Assembly (NCBI RefSeq): GCF_002078875.1
Contig: NC_034420.1
Span: forward strand, 4,959,814-5,023,813
DNA: 64,000 nt
Direction of reading: 5' to 3'
Source of the DNA: Numida meleagris
Lineage: Eukaryota; Chordata; Aves; Galliformes; Numididae
Below, in pieces: positions 12,665 to 23,257 of the stretch (within the stretch, counting starts at the first letter, position 1; each line of letters opens with the position of its first letter). The notes beneath the pieces were generated by a model, which saw nothing but the letters and a program-made list of their open reading frames with translations, had not been told where the DNA came from and made no database searches. Position numbers and translations under genes: made by a program.

Positions 12665-13965
12665 GAATGGTCCACTGAAAAAAGTAATTATCGATTTTAC
12701 AGTAAATGCATCAAAATTCAGATCACATTAAGTTTAAAAGTGTGATGCAAAACCAGCACAGTACTTATAAGAAGTTTATTATTTGTTCTGCGTTGCTCTC
12801 CCAGGTGATCAGATGGTTGTCTGCAACTACACAACTGGTCAGGGTATAAATTCCATCGTAACCAGTAAAATAACAGTTGCAGCCAACTTATGAAAAAAAA
12901 AAAAGGAATTCATTTATATCAGACTCCCAGCTGTGATTAGAATGTCAGTTACAGCTGCTGCCTTGTTATAACACCCCCACACTTCTTAGCTCACAAGGAC
13001 AAACTCAATGAGAGAATGCCCTGCATTCACTGTGTAATTATCAACCTCACACACCTTGGAAGCAGAGTACAGCTCCAACATGTGTATGACTAAAAACGTT
13101 ATTGTAAGATTACAGTCTGGAACAAGAGAACAATTTCTTATTGTAGTTAATAGGCTATCATAACTGGGAAACAATTGTCATATAAACCCTTTTCTTTATC
13201 TTCACTTTTTATAGAAAAATTTATCAGTGGAAAAAAAAATAAGATTCAGTTAAGTTGAAAAAAAAGAACAACAAAAAGAAATCAAATGGTGGAAGAGGAG
13301 GGCCAGGAACCTGCTCATGAATTGGCAGGCTGCCGGAAGCACCTCTGCTGGGGAATACGCAACTTTAATCTTTATTACGGAAGGATCACAAATGGACTGT
13401 TTCAGAATACCATCTGTTCTCACTGAAGCATTGGATCAGCAGGCTGCATGCTTCAGTCTGTCCTTCACCTTGCATTCGGGATTTTCAGCACAGCTCCCAT
13501 TTTGGTAAGGGAAGGTTTAGCTCAATGGAATGCTGGTGTAGGACCTTTTTTCTTTCCTCCTCCTTTCTGTTCTTGTGTTGCCTTTATGTTGACTGTTTGC
13601 ATTTCTCTGAGGTAAGCGCCAGCTAAAATGCTCACAGTTAGAGAGCATTTACTTCCTATTCCTATTTCCCCTTTGCAAAACAAAGTGTTGCTACCGGCAG
13701 CAGGGTCCAGATGAGCCCTCTTCAGACTACCACTCCTCCCAGCAATCTTTTCTATTTAGAAGTCTCTGTCTCTCCATCTGCATGGCACATGTACGAGCAG
13801 AGCTGAGTTCACCATTAATTCCAGATGTTTATGTATAAAACATGATAAGGAAATGGTTGGCATAAATGAAATGCAAAAGGATTTGACTGAGTTCAGTGCT
13901 ACTGATCGCTGTGTAGAGGGCACTGTGCTGCACAGCTGGCTAAGCTGCCGCAAAGCCATTAGCCC

Positions 13966-13985
13966 ATCAGCAATTAATTGCTGAT
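13966..13985. repeat. Perfect 20-bp palindrome with TAATTA core
   Basis: ATCAGCAATTAATTGCTGAT reads identically on both strands. The centre CAATTAATTG contains two opposed TAAT/ATTA homeodomain-type cores. A perfect 20-mer palindrome that is not simple (TA)n sequence is unlikely by chance at one site and suits a dimeric DNA-binding site. Its use as an enhancer element is inference only. Confidence 0.6.
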
Positions 13986-16669
13986 CCCGTTTCTCATTTG
14001 GCTAGATAGGCATTACTGCAACTGGACATGCTTATAGGCTATTAGCACTCCCAGGAGGAGGCAAACAGAAAAAGCAGGAACAAATCCTTTTGATTGAGAT
14101 AAAGATTCAAAAAATCTTTTGGCAATTAAAAATGGTAGAAAGGAGACTTATCATCAAAGTGGAACATAATAAAGACACTAAGAAATTGAGAGGATGTAAA
14201 GATTGGTGTAATTTTCTCCTTTGAACATAACCAGCGGCTGTAAGGTATGCACGTACCACTGGGCTCTTTGAATACATGGGTTAAGTTTCTGTCTGCAGGT
14301 TAGAAAGTAGATGAAGTCAGACTGGCCTCTTAAATTGGGACTTTGGATAAATGTAGTTTAACTGCATGTGTTGCAAGTCTTAACCAACAGCTTTACAAAG
14401 ATTTATACCTTCAAATTTTATCTCAGCATGAAGTAAGAATGATTTCTCAGCAGAAGAGAAAACAAAAGACAATGAAGCATACTGCTCGTACAGAAGCAAC
14501 CATCCTCAAGCACTGGGTACCCCAACACTCCAGAACGTTATTTTGACAAACTCAGGCTTTCCAAGTATTTAGCCAGCAATGGGATGCTCTCCTCAAACAG
14601 TGCCACAAGCTGCACTGTAGGATGGAATACAGGGGGTTTGGGAAGTACTTTCTGAGAACCACTATTAAACCAGCAAGCACCCGAGGAACAGGAAGTTCCT
14701 AGGAAAAGGACTTAACCCAAAACACATTTGTGAGAAGACTGGAGAAGTCGTATTGCATTTTCACTTCTTTCACTGTAAGCTTTGCAGTGTCAAAATGTCT
14801 TGGTTGTGTTACAATCTTGTCCTCCCAACTTTGATCCCCCTGCTTCCCCACTGTTAAGAAAATTATGGTTCTGGAGAACAATACTGCTGTGAAAATCTAT
14901 CAGTTGATAAATTCTGTTACACATCAACAGAAACAAGGCTATACAAACTAACAGGCAGTGTTCTGAGCTTTCATACCAGAGGAAGGAGAGGGAAAAAGAA
15001 TCCAAAGGCATTTTTGAGCACCTAGATATTTTTTGCACCATTTTTTCTACATCTGAAAAATGAAGAAAACTATTAGTTATTTCTCAGAAGTCTTACCTAA
15101 GAACAAGCAGCCTACTAGGGCAATCCTATCACACACGGGAAGCACAACCACATGGTTGGAAGCTTTCTTTAAAAATCAGGACTACTTCAAAAACTCACAA
15201 ACTCAGTTTTGCTTCCTCTGAAATAAACATTCCTTTCTTTCTCTTTTGAAATACAAGAGCAAGCGTTACAGTTAGCCAGCAAGATATAGCTAAAATTTTA
15301 AATAAACTATTTACTTGAGAAAATGAATAATGTGAGTGTTCTGTGTTTTGTTTCCATAGTTTTGCAATTGCACTGGAGATTCAGAGATCGCTAGTCTTTC
15401 AGCAGAATGAAGAAAGCATTTTCTTCTGTTCCCTTTCTCCCTCTCCTGTCCTCCAAACCAACATCACAGTAGAGGAAATTGGAAATAATTTCAGGAATGG
15501 GTTATTGCTTTGGCTGATCAAGAGAATTACAGCCTACCTTCACATTTCTTAAATGTAAAAATCTCTAGGAAAATCATTCTCAGCAGAATCACATTTTATT
15601 TTTTTTTCCCTGGTATGTCAAAACCTAGTGTTTGTCTGTACAAAAACCAATGTACTATTGTCAACACGCATACTTACTGCTGAGTGTGTAATTAAATTAT
15701 TCTGACAGCATTTCTACCACTTTCTCTTACTAACTGAGCTTGTTGTATTCATTAAGACAAACTCTGGAAGAAATAAAAAACATGCCAACAAAATCCTAAT
15801 TTGCAAAGGCGATAAGAAATTACTTTAGTCTCTTACTAATGTGATTACGAAGGATGATGTTCTAAGTACGTTTTTTCCTCAAAGAGAATTTTAAAGCAGA
15901 TTCTTGTTTAAAGCTGGGAGCACTTCTCTTCTGAAGCTGTCCTTGTGCAATGTATACAATGACAAACAGAAGAAGGCCTGGGAGGGAGGTGAAAGTATTA
16001 AGTATTGGCACTGAGGAAGGATTTCAATAGATTAGAAAAAAAGTCTGTAATTTACCGCACATACTCTGAGGATGGAAATCAAACAATAACGCAGATTCAA
16101 CAGACTGTACTTGTTAGCTGCACCATTTGGAGTCCATCTTAATTTAGTTCAAGATAAGAGGTCTGCAAGATGAGAGGAAAAATCTCGGTGTAAATGGGTA
16201 AGCTTGCTGCAGCTTTATTCAGTCAGGGTTTCATCTGACTTCCGTGATTTACATAGTATCAGACTGAAAATTTTTCTCCATTGCCACAGCAATTGACCTG
16301 CTCCAGGTGCTGCAGTTTCTCAGTGGAGTGGTGGTGCTCCGCTGCTGCAGGTGAACCACGGCACCAGAATAAAAATGCAGTGGCTTTCTGTTGGAGAATA
16401 TGCACAGCAATCTGCATGGCAGCAGGTCGGACCCATGCTAGTCACTGAATGGGTAGTTTGTGCAAAACAGGCCTGAATTTAGAGACTTTTTGTAACAACA
16501 CTTTCAACCATAAATTTGTCCCTGTGATTGCAGCACTGGCTGAACTCCTGTTATGGTGTGTGTTCTGGGGGTGAAATTAAGGGAGCTGAGAGAATTCAAA
16601 GATAGGTGATTTCTATAGGAAGTCTCAGGAGACTATCAGATGTCAGGTACATGGGAAGAGCAGAGCCCT

Positions 16670-16765
16670 CCTGGAAGCGCCCAGCCGTGGGCACCCCGTG
16701 CCGTGCACACAGTGGGCCAGCAGCCGGAACACAATCCGGAGCGGTCTGCAGCGCCGGTATATTGG
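16670..16765. other. Small GC-rich patch with CpG dinucleotides
   Basis: In otherwise AT-rich DNA this ~95-bp stretch contains several CpGs (AAGCGCCC, AGCCGTGG, CCCCGTGCCGTG, CAGCCGGAAC, ATCCGGAGCGG, GCGCCGG). It is too short for a classical CpG island. Open frames on both strands across it are most simply explained by the low stop-codon density of GC-rich DNA. Confidence 0.4.
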
Positions 16766-19700
16766 AACTCCTAGGAACTGTGGTGGGAGAAGAGCCAGCT
16801 GCTGACAAACTAACGCAGTATGAGGTGAACTAGGATGGAAAGACAGTGTAGGATTTATCGACTGTGCTTTCTAATAGAATGTCATGCAAGTGTTCTAGAA
16901 CACAGAAAGGAATCTGCTTTGCCTTTAGAAGGAAACAAAATCAAACGCCGTTGGTTTAAGAGGCAGCAGTTATACCCAACCTTAGGGAAGTACGTTCTCA
17001 CATGTGACAATGAATTTTTAAGGCCTTGCTATCATTAAATGAAGAAATACTAATTAAAGAAAGCTTTCTGAAGTTACACGATGCAGATTATTTTATACCT
17101 GGATTAGCCCCCTCATCATTTTCATGACACAGCTGCACAAGTAGCAGCAGAGAGCAAAAGACTGAAATGAAAGGCTGGCTTGGAAATCAGAGGGGAGGGG
17201 ACAGAAGCTACTTTTCTGAGTAGCAGTGCTGAAACTGTGACCTAAAACGTCTTGTTATTAAAACCATCAAGTCCTTTTCATCTTGTGCAACATATCTGAA
17301 ATCAGCAAGAGGTGATGCTGACTACCCTTGAATTCATCCTGTGTTATGCTTATGGAAGCTAAATTAAATTAACTGTTTAGAGTGCACATGTTCATAACAA
17401 CTTACTGTATTCTTTGTTTAAACAAGAAAGGAATCATTTTGCTTTGGAGACACATGCTTTAATTAGCTGCCTGAATCATTTTAAGAATAAAGGAATTTTT
17501 AGCAGATTATTGACTATGGTCTTCTAAGTTGGCTGTGCAATTTAGAATTCCAAGAGCATACACCAACGCCCTTAAATTAACCACATGGGTCACTACTGTG
17601 TATGTTACAGTGCACATTCCCGTTTCTCTGATACACGCCTCTGCATCTCCATCCCGTAAGAGACAGATAACTTTTCACCTCCATCAGTGTAATACATATG
17701 CATTGCCATAATGTCAGGCCAAAATCCAAGACTTGTTAAATATGCTTTCTTTAAAAATAATTCCCATTCTTTCTCAGCCAAGTTAATCAGTGCATTCTCC
17801 TTCTCAAAGGATGAATACGACTTCTCAGCCTTTACTATCCTGGAAATAATATGGGACAAGCTTCGAAGTAATTCGCTGGGTAGTTTACTTTTTTGTCTTT
17901 TTCCATTAGCAATGCTAATTTAATAAAAAATAAAAATCCCCCAATGATACTGTTTGTGTACATTTCAAGTGCACCCGAAATGTGAAAAACCCTCACATAC
18001 ACGTTTTTGTTAGCTGTCATGGATGTAAGAGCTGAAAAAAATTGTGGTGAGCATATGTTTATCAATTAGAAGTACGAAGGGAAGTAAAATTTGATGGTTA
18101 CGTACTATTCTTACTGTATGTCTCCAAGGTAAATCTAAGCAACAATATAACAGAAGTAGGAAGAATATGGGTTTAAGCAATACAGTGTTAGGAGCTGCCA
18201 GACGTGTTTGTGTACCTGGATATTCACTTGGTCGTGGATCTTTCACTTCTGCGGGTCAGTAGTTCCCAGGAAACTGAAAATTGCATTTATTCTACAGATT
18301 GTACATTTCTAAGAGAATACACACCTACAGCCTCTTTCCACTACTCTAGCGTACGTTAAATATTCTATCAAGAAAGGTATGTATTTGCAGAGAAGCCTGC
18401 TGCTTACTAAAACATGTTTACAGGTGACACATAAATACCTAATTCTTGAAGCCACTTAACAAGAAATTCCATGCCCCAAAACTGCATACAATGTAATTTA
18501 ATTAAGCACAATGCAGTTTTATTTAATAAAAGATCTCAAACTGGTATGTTGAATTTCCCTCTCTTTCCTGATGGTTAGCAAAGAGACTAGCACAGAGTAC
18601 CAAAAGAACACGTAACCTGCTGGACAACGCTAGAATTGCTTTCTGCACATGAGCTCTGCTCTCTGCTGCTGGAACATTAAGAGCAAGACAAACAGTTGTA
18701 ATAATCTAAGCTTTAATGAACAAGCGCTGAAGGACAGTTTCATGCTTTGCTTATCCTCCACGTAGTTTCAGGCAGTTTGCTATAAAGTATTTAATATTAA
18801 ACAATTCACTTCTTTAAAAGTGCCGTGCAAAAGTTATTCTAAGAGCGTTATTACTTGAAATTACAGGCAGCAGTACTGCTGAGGTAAAGGACTTCGCTCA
18901 GCCCCATGGAGTTACAGATTAGGACAGACACTGAAGACCCATCAAGAGAAGCTTTCCTTACCCCATTTTGAATCACATAAAATACCTGCTGCTGCAAAAC
19001 AGCCCTCAAGACATCTTAACTTGTCGGTTTTGCTTATCCACTCTCACAGCAGATGCTACTGGTTTCCATTAGGATTGGATGGTGTATCCTGTCACTTGAC
19101 AGCAATTCCTCTGGTTGATTATAAACGAATGGTGCTGATGGGTTCTGAAGGAAGTTTCATTAGTCCTGTCCATACAAGAGGAAACTTTAATTCTTTTTGA
19201 AAAGTGTTTTCTAACATAGCTGAACTGTGTTAGCAAAACAAATTAGCTTGTTCTGGTTACTCCACCAGCTGCTTTCAGGGGTACATTTTCTTCCTGCTGA
19301 AATCAAAATCAAAACTCTATTGCCTTCCAAGGATCAAGATTTAACTCTAAATATTTCCGACAGTGCTGTCAAGGAGAAGTATCTGAGAGATGTGTTTCAC
19401 TCCACAACACCCACTCTGACACCTAAGAGAGCACACATACCTCTTGATGTATTTGCTGGGTAGCTGTCAATATATCAGAGGTACATAAACTCGGTACTAA
19501 ACTTCATTCTTAACAGAAATCATTTGTATACTGCAGCGGTTATGAAGTGGTGGTGGAGCATCAAACACGGAATATTTTTCTAGTTTTTTTTTTTATTTGA
19601 CCATCAATTTGAGTGTACTGATATTTCAGAAGTAGTGGTTATGTGTAGCTAACTTTTAGTAGCATGTTTCTGTAAAGATTGTGTAACTCAGAGTTTATAA

Positions 19701-20221
19701 AAAGTATATACATTTTACAAAAAGATATATTTTTAACATAAAATACAAGTATTTTAGATAAATTATCTAATAATTGGATTAGGTCTAACAATTGCAATAG
19801 AATGCTGTGTTTATTACATCATTTTTTCAGTTTATACAGATGATCATGAGAATCTCATTCAGAACTACTTGTTTATTGGCTATTCCAGAAAATCTGGAGA
19901 AGGGTATCTAGTTCACAAAACAATTATGGAGGATGGAAGTAATTTAGACAGAGATCCACTTTGTCAACTCTTCTCTCTTCCAAAATATAAAAGTGCTGTA
20001 AGACAAAAGCATTCTTGCTGTCATTCCCAACAGACAGGAGACTTTATACTGATCTCCATTTTCGTAAGACTGAGGGTTATTATTGGGCAATTCCATTTTC
20101 CATAATTGAAGAAACACTTTGGTTTCTCCCAAGACCTGTTTTCTTTCAAGTACAATGACACAGTACTAGTGTCAAAAATGTACACAATGTATTCTGTTAA
20201 CACATTTAGGCACCTCAATAC

Positions 20222-20702
20222 AGTAAGGACATGGAGGTGCTGGAGCAGGTCCAAAGAAGGGCAACAAGGCTGATGAAGGGCTTGGAGAATATGCCCTACG
20301 AGGAGCGGCTAAAGGAACTGGGGATGTTTAGTCTGGGGAAGAGGAGGCGGAGGGGAGACCTCATTGCTCTCTTCAAATACCTGAAAGGTGATTGCAGAGA
20401 GAGCGGGGCTGGTCTCTTCTCAGTGGTGACAGGTGACAGGACAAGGGGAAATGGCCTCAAGTTGTGCCAGGAGAGGTTTAAGTTGGATATCAGGAAAAAC
20501 TTTCCAGAAAGGGTTTTTAAGCACTGGAACAGGTTGAGTCACCATCCCTGAATGTGTTTAAAAACCATTTGGATGTGGTGCTTGGGGACATGATTTAGCG
20601 GTGGTTTATTAGAGTTAGGGCAGTATGGTTAGGTTGTAGTTGGACTTGATGATCTTGAAGGTCTTTTCCAACCTGAGCCGTTTGATGATTCTACAATTCT
20701 AC
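20222..20702 (+). mobile_element. CR1 LINE 3' fragment, sense
   Basis: About 480 bp of CR1. It starts in the C-terminal end of the reverse transcriptase (translated [20 protein letters not shown] at 20231) and keeps a single open frame to about 20551, through [13 protein letters not shown] and [20 protein letters not shown]. The 3' UTR and a degenerate tail, GATGATTCTACAATTCTACA, follow. The frame is open but covers only the thumb end of the enzyme, has no catalytic motifs and cannot encode an active protein. The upstream remainder was lost to 5' truncation. The 3' UTR (TTTGGATGTGGTGCTTGGGG...GTAGTTGGACTTGATGATC) differs from the other copies, indicating another subfamily. Confidence 0.95.
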
Positions 20703-21350
20703 ATTAAGCAGATAGCAAAAGATGGAGATACCCTGTTCTGTATATATACCTGTGTAAGTGTATGCTACGCAACAGCAAAATGAAGCTCTTTCAAATCCAA
20801 GCAACCTATTTACTAAACTGTTCCCATATGAAGCAATATGCTGTTCTTACCAGGATGATTCAGAAAATGGAGTTCCTTCACTGATCATAAATAAGTGGTG
20901 TGTCCAGGAAACGGCCATGAAGTAAACAGAAGACACAAACCCATGGCACAGATTTTAAGAAAAGACCAGAACAGAAATTATAGAACCTAAAATAAATAAC
21001 AAACCCCCGCCTTCCTTTGGCATGAGATTTCATTCTAAAGACTCACTTGTAGATCATCTTTGTTCACTGAGATAAAAGGTTACATGACAGGTACAGTATC
21101 TTATAGTCTCAGATTAAGAAGAAGGAAAAGATGAAAAGAAACAATGAGACGTTGCCGAAAAAAACTTTAAGGCCATTTGTGATTTCACCATAGCAAAAAG
21201 TGGAATGCAAATATTCCTCCTTAAGGAATGAAGATAGCTAAATCAGTTGGACAGCTGCACAACTCAATGCCTTCTAAGCTGGTATTATTTTAGCTGATGA
21301 TGAAACAAAATATTGGCTGACTCATTCTCTTCATTTTCTGTATTCATATT
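20703..21350. other. Unique spacer between two CR1 copies
   Basis: About 650 bp of AT-rich DNA separating two same-orientation CR1 copies. No gene or repeat was seen. Confidence 0.65.
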
Positions 21351-22352
21351 TTGAAGGCTGGTGACGGGTTGTGTCCCCCAGGGGTCTGTCTTGGGACCAG
21401 TACTCTTGAACGTCTTTATCAATTACATCAATGATGGGATTGAGTATACCCTCAGCAACTTTGCAGATGACACGAGGTTGAGTGGTGCATTTAATATGAC
21501 AAAAGGAAGAGATGGCATTCAAAGGAACCTGAACAAGCTCAAAAGGTGGGCTCGTGTGAAACTAATGAGGTTAAACAAGGCCATGTGCAAGTTGTTGCAC
21601 CTGGGTTGTAGCAATCCCGTATATGTGTACAGATCGGGAGAACTCCTTGAAAGCAGCCCTACAGAGAAGAACTTTGAGGCACTGGTGAATGAAAAACTTC
21701 ACATGAGCCAGCAGTGTGTGCTTGTGGCCTGGAAGGTCAACAGTATTCTGGGCTGCACTGAAAGAGGGGTGGCATTAGGGAGAGGGAGGTGATTGTCCCA
21801 CTCTATTCTGCCCACATGAGGCCCCACCTGCAGTACTGCATCCAGGTCTGGAGCCTTCAGCCAAAGAAAAATGTGGAGTTTTTGGAGTGGGTTGAGAGAA
21901 TGGCCACAAAAACGCTCAGAGGGCTGGAGCATCTCTCCTATGAAGACAGGCTGAGGGATCCGGGCTTGTGCAGCCTGCAGAAGAGAAGGCTCCAGGGAGA
22001 CCTCACTGCAGCATTCCAGTATTTAAAAGGAACTTATAAGCTGGAGGGAAATTAACTTTTTACATGGATACACAGTAATAGAACAAGGGGGAATGGTTCT
22101 AAGCTAAAAGAGGGGAGATTTAGATTAGATGTCAAGGGGAAATTTTTCACTGAGGGAGTGGTGTAGTACTGGCACGGTACTGGCACAGGCTGCCCAGAAA
22201 AGCTGTGGATGCCCCATTCCTGGAGGTGTTCAAGGCCAGGTTGGATGGGACCCTAGGCAGCCTGATCTAGTGGCTGGCAACCCTGCCCACAGCAGGGGAG
22301 TTGGAACTAGATGATCTCTGAGATCTTATCCAGCCCAAGTCATTCTATGATT
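21351..22352 (+). mobile_element. CR1 LINE, 5'-truncated, sense
   Basis: About 1 kb of CR1, beginning inside the reverse transcriptase at the VPQGSVLGP block and ending with GTCATTCTATGA and a short remnant of the tail. The 3' UTR carries CTGCCCACAGCAGGGGAGTTGG and AACTAGATGATCTCTGAGATC, a different 3' end from the copies at 1.8 and 20.2 kb. Near 22166-22186 the phrase GTACTGGCAC is present twice in tandem, a small private duplication inside the element. Confidence 0.95.
21361..22055 (+). pseudogene. CR1 reverse transcriptase remnant with frameshift
   Basis: The first part (about 143 codons to ~21790) is one uninterrupted frame. It carries [11 protein letters not shown] and FADDTRL, with the catalytic Asp pair at about 21466-21471, then MSQQCVLVAWKVNSILGC. 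At about 21780 the frame shifts and continues in another frame as [32 protein letters not shown] and [12 protein letters not shown]. The start chosen is arbitrary because the 5' end of the gene is missing. Substitutions such as FINYIND, where FIDDLDE stands in the copy at 1.9 kb, together with the frameshift mark it as non-functional. Confidence 0.92.
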
Positions 22353-22764
22353 TTCCTCATCATTCTAGATCTCAAACATGAGGCTGCCAAGAGTGTGAAA
22401 AGAAGAGAATTTTCAAAGAAAGGTAGAGCTGACAGAAAGCAGGAAGTCTCATTACACAGTCTGTTCTTGGAAGTTTCCCAATCCAATTTTTGGAAATGAA
22501 AGACGCGTACATAATGATTTATTTCAGAACTTGTGGTTAGTCTTCATAACAAACTTAAGAACATATGTAAACTACCTGTAGAAAAAATCAGCCTAAGACA
22601 TGGTGCTTGGAAAAGCATTGATCTGCTACCTCTTCTATTTCACAACACTAACAGATAGGAAGCAGAAAGAATGGTAATGAGCTGTAATGACTGGTTAAGA
22701 ACCAGGAAGGTGTTGGTGAATGTTGTATTTTTATAAATACAGATTCATATTTTATTATCTCAAC
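22353..22764. other. Unique spacer between CR1 and mariner remnant
   Basis: About 410 bp with no recognisable element. I looked here for the left terminal repeat of the neighbouring mariner-like element and did not find it. Confidence 0.6.
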
Positions 22765-23257
22765 CCATGACATCAGAGGTGGATGACAGTAGAGGCTGAA
22801 CATTCTCGACAATATTCTGTTAACATTTCGTTGCTGTGAGACAGATGGCAGCAGAGGGGCAGTCTGACAAAATGGCATCTGACATGATAGTGCGTATGAA
22901 GCGAAGGTGTGCCACTGAATTCCTCCATGTGCAAAAAATGGCACCCAATGAAATTAATCACCATTTACAGAAAGTTTCTGGAGACCAAACAGTGGTCGTG
23001 AGCACAGTGAGGCAGTGGGTGGTGCATTTCAGCAGTGGTGACAATGGGTCACCTCCTCTGGGAGGTGACAACACGCTTGCTCATCTTGTTCATCACTGGT
23101 GAAAATGCACAGTTACAGGCAGTGACTGTTGAAACATAGTGTTTTGTAGCTGAGAATTTGCTCTATCCAATAGTGTTATTGTGCCCTTCATAGCTATTGC
23201 TGTTTCCATCAGAATAAGTAGGAGGCACTACTTTTGGAGCATGTATGTATGTATATA
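22765..23257 (+). mobile_element. Mariner-like DNA transposon remnant (galluhop type)
   Basis: A ~490-bp remnant of a mariner/Tc1-superfamily element. The left part has GACATCAGAGGTGGATG and CAGATGGCAGCAGAGGGGC, followed by the start of a transposase-like frame. The right part has TGTTTTGTAGCTGAGAATTTG and the terminal motif TAGTGTTATTGTGCCCTTC...GGAGGCACTACTTTTGGAGC. That right end matches the solo fragment at 10813-10893. The left terminal repeat is missing, and the transposase body between ~23100 and the right end is deleted. It is therefore a non-autonomous, one-ended relic. The family name rests on my memory of the chicken element, not on a search. Confidence 0.8.
22836..23102 (+). pseudogene. 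N-terminal DNA-binding part of a mariner-like transposase
   Basis: A single open frame of 88 codons reads MRQMAAEGQSDKMASDMIV, then RMKRRCATEFLHVQKMAPNE, INHHLQKVSGDQTVVVSTVR and QWVVHFSSGDNGSPP. In the intact family this is the N-terminal helix-turn-helix region that binds the terminal inverted repeats. The second helix is visible as VSTVRQWVVHF. The catalytic DD(D/E) domain is entirely absent: the frame ends in a stop just where the internal deletion joins the right-hand UTR. It is either a domesticable stub or, more likely, a dead remnant. Confidence 0.72.

Larger units (their letters stand above)
10894..20221. other. Unique non-coding DNA
   Basis: More than 9 kb with no recognisable interspersed repeat. 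Marked sub-features are a small (CAA)n run at about 12636-12664, a perfect 20-bp palindrome at 13966-13985 and a CpG-containing GC-rich patch at 16670-16765. A 62-codon open frame at 13317-13504 (+) happens to end at a donor-like TTTTG|GTAAGG, but it has a poor start context and no clear acceptor. No family is recognised anywhere in the interval. Confidence 0.6.

Noticed and set aside
13317..13504. 62-codon frame ending at a donor-like TTTTG|GTAAGG
   Set aside because: Weak start context (C at -3), weak acceptor and no recognised peptide. The evidence is below the other exon candidates.
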